From: Flavobacterium aquatile LMG 4008 = ATCC 11947
GTDB lineage: Bacteria > Bacteroidota > Bacteroidia > Flavobacteriales > Flavobacteriaceae
DNA: 64,000 nucleotides
Direction: 5' to 3'
Assembly: GCF_000757385.1 (NCBI RefSeq)
Contig: NZ_JRHH01000005.1
Location: 372,001-436,000 of the forward strand
A program made the translations under genes and the position numbers. Below are positions 62,864-64,000 of the stretch, in pieces. Each line of letters opens with the position of its first letter. Positions within the stretch are counted from its first letter, which is position 1. Under the pieces are notes generated by a model that had not been told where the DNA came from, did no database searches, and saw only the letters and a program-made list of their open reading frames with translations.

Positions 62864-63346
62864 TCAAGAAATTTTAATTTTTTTCCACTCTGAGAGCTTT
62901 TCTTCAAATGTTTTGCCTGCATTTGCCGGACTTGTAGATGGTAAAATAGTAGTTGGGTAGTCCTTTTCTAAGGAAACATATTTCTTAAAGAAACTAGCCG
63001 CTTTTTGTCCGTTGAAGAATATATGATTGATTTTGGGATGGTTTTTTAGAAAATATTCAAAGTCATTAATGACCTCATTTTTTATAGCACTATCAAGGCT
63101 TCCTTGTCTTTCGCAAACTTGCAAAACATCCCATAATGCAATATTATTGTTTAAAATTAGCGCTTTTCTATTTTCATAATCTTCAGAAAATGGCGTCTCA
63201 AAAATAGTAAATAGTAACTTCCAGAAATTGTTGCGCGAATGTCCATAGTATTGATCTAATAAAATAGATTGTTCACCTGGCATTGTACCCAAAATTAAAA
63301 TAGTAGCATCTTTATTTGAAATAGGTTTAAATGAATATTTTATCAT
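62864..63346 (-). CDS. DNA-deoxyinosine (hypoxanthine) glycosylase, uracil-DNA glycosylase superfamily
   Basis: A 160-residue enzyme of the UDG superfamily, type HDG/family 6. The motif LILGTMPGEQS (family form of motif 1), YYGHSRNNFWKLL, IALWDVLQVCERQGSLDSAI and the closing LPSTSPANAG are visible. In the family it removes hypoxanthine arising from adenine deamination. ATG of MIKYSF chosen as family-like start. Confidence 0.88.
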   Translation of the reverse strand: MIKYSFKPISNKDATILILGTMPGEQSILLDQYYGHSRNNFWKLLFTIFETPFSEDYENRKALILNNNIALWDVLQVCERQGSLDSAIKNEVINDFEYFLKNHPKINHIFFNGQKAASFFKKYVSLEKDYPTTILPSTSPANAGKTFEEKLSEWKKIKIS

Positions 63347-63515
63347 GAAAAAGTTATTATTTTTCAAATAGTTTATGTTTCAAATGTAGGAAATATGCTT
63401 TTAAAAACATCTTTTATTTATTTTTTATTTAATGCTCAATTGTTGATTTTACCAGAATTTTAAAAAATATTTAAAAATATTTGTTAATTCTGGAACGACT
63501 GTTTCAATATATTTA

Positions 63516-63523
63516 TATCTTTG
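63516..63523 (+). promoter_or_regulatory. minus-7 box of the TetR gene
   Basis: TATCTTTG fits TAnnTTTG and ends 20 bases before the ATG. No clear TTG upstream. Confidence 0.45.
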
Positions 63524-63543
63524 TCCCATAATTTAAAAAAGCA

Positions 63544-64000
63544 ATGGCACGTACTGTCGAATTTAACGAGTGTGAAATCATAGATAAAGCAATGAACGTC
63601 TTTTGGGAAAAAGGCTATCAGGCAACTTCTATGCAAGATCTTGTTGATGCCATGCAAATTAACAGAAGCAGTATTTACAACACTATTGGCGATAAACATC
63701 AACTTTTTATGAAATGTATCAGCAGTTATTTCGATAATGCGATGCTTGAAATAAAAGAAAAAGTTGCCAAAGAAACATCTGCAAAACAAGCACTTATCAA
63801 TATCATTACCGATAAAGCAAGTTGGATTGTTGATTGCGAAAAAGGTTGTTTAGGAATAAAAACCGTTTTTGAAATTGCTCCTGAAGATAATGAAGTAAGA
63901 AAACTAATGAGCCAAAATAATGAAATCTTTCTTCAATTTTTGGCAGAAGTAGTTCAAAAAGCCATCGATGATAAAGAGTTAGATGGTTCTGAAGATGCAA
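63544..64000 (+). CDS. TetR/AcrR family transcriptional regulator (cut by window end)
   Basis: The first 152 residues of a TetR repressor; the 3' end lies beyond the window. It opens MARTVEFNECEIIDKAMNVF. The HTH is MQDLVDAMQINRSSIYNTIG with DKHQLFMKC, and the ligand-binding part continues with ECLGIK-like CEKGCLGIKTVFEIAPED. Translation is open to the last base. Target unknown; the pattern of TetR genes suggests a divergent or downstream transporter. Shorter frames on the opposite strand are shadows. Confidence 0.9.
   Translation, partial: MARTVEFNECEIIDKAMNVFWEKGYQATSMQDLVDAMQINRSSIYNTIGDKHQLFMKCISSYFDNAMLEIKEKVAKETSAKQALINIITDKASWIVDCEKGCLGIKTVFEIAPEDNEVRKLMSQNNEIFLQFLAEVVQKAIDDKELDGSEDA

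Noticed and set aside
63484-64000. Two minus-strand frames at the right end
   Set aside because: They are shadows of the plus-strand TetR gene, which translates cleanly with an HTH motif from 63544 to the edge.

Overview
The window looks like a chromosomal segment of a Flavobacterium-type member of the Bacteroidetes. The DNA is AT-rich. Promoters show TAnnTTTG minus-7 boxes, some with an upstream TTG. Two or three secreted proteins end in type IX secretion (gliding-type) C-terminal domains, many lipoproteins are present, and several genes are typical of the phylum (DUF4407, PUR-family DUF3276, BlaI/M56 pairs, a cyclophilin-FKBP fusion, NusB of 312 residues). No plasmid, phage, IS element, CRISPR array or rRNA was seen. 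One tRNA-Leu(UAG) lies at 7402-7483.

Layout. Positions 1-9.5 kb hold housekeeping and stress genes: an MmcQ/YjbR protein, a PH-SHOCT protein, an NlpE lipoprotein, a DUF4407 protein, a BlaI-M56 regulatory pair with palindromic operators, an M20 dipeptidase, the tRNA and a NifU-type Fe-S carrier. Positions 9.6-16.4 kb encode one 2273-residue secreted repeat protein with a type B gliding/T9SS C-terminus. uvrA follows at 16.6-19.4 kb on the minus strand.

The centre (19.8-42.1 kb, all plus strand) is a beta-glucan (probably beta-1,3 / beta-1,6, laminarin-like) utilisation locus. It starts with a secreted glycan-binding T9SS protein and a membrane-spanning propeller/Y_Y_Y/LuxR-type regulator. The putative operon then follows: a clan GH-A glycosidase fused to a predicted outer-membrane beta-barrel, a glycan-binding lipoprotein, a GH16 lipoprotein, a PKD-CBM lipoprotein, a large cytoplasmic phosphorylase resembling GH149, a GH17 lipoprotein, a GH30 lipoprotein, a sugar transporter of the GPH/MFS type whose C-terminus is a complete GH17 domain, a second signal-less GH17, and a secreted GH16 with a T9SS C-terminus. 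No SusC/SusD pair is present. The inferred flow is: surface GH16/GH30/GH17 cut the polymer, the barrel fusion and glycan-binding lipoproteins handle it at the outer membrane, the MFS-GH17 fusion imports oligosaccharides and places a GH17 domain on the cytoplasmic face, and the phosphorylase with the free GH17 finishes them inside, giving glucose-1-phosphate.

The right third (42.4-64 kb) is housekeeping: an ECF sigma factor with a 47-residue companion ORF, a cluster-less endonuclease III, Bcp, the cyclophilin-FKBP fusion, glgC with a GT4 glycogen-synthase-like gene, hydrolases, CsaA, a PUR-family protein, an ABC exporter, leucine dehydrogenase, nusB-DUF1573-yajC, peptidase T, an SDR, a MATE transporter, a deoxyinosine-type DNA glycosylase and, cut by the window edge, a TetR regulator. 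A family of intergenic repeats recurs four times (5.6, 16.5, 43.9 and 57.9 kb).
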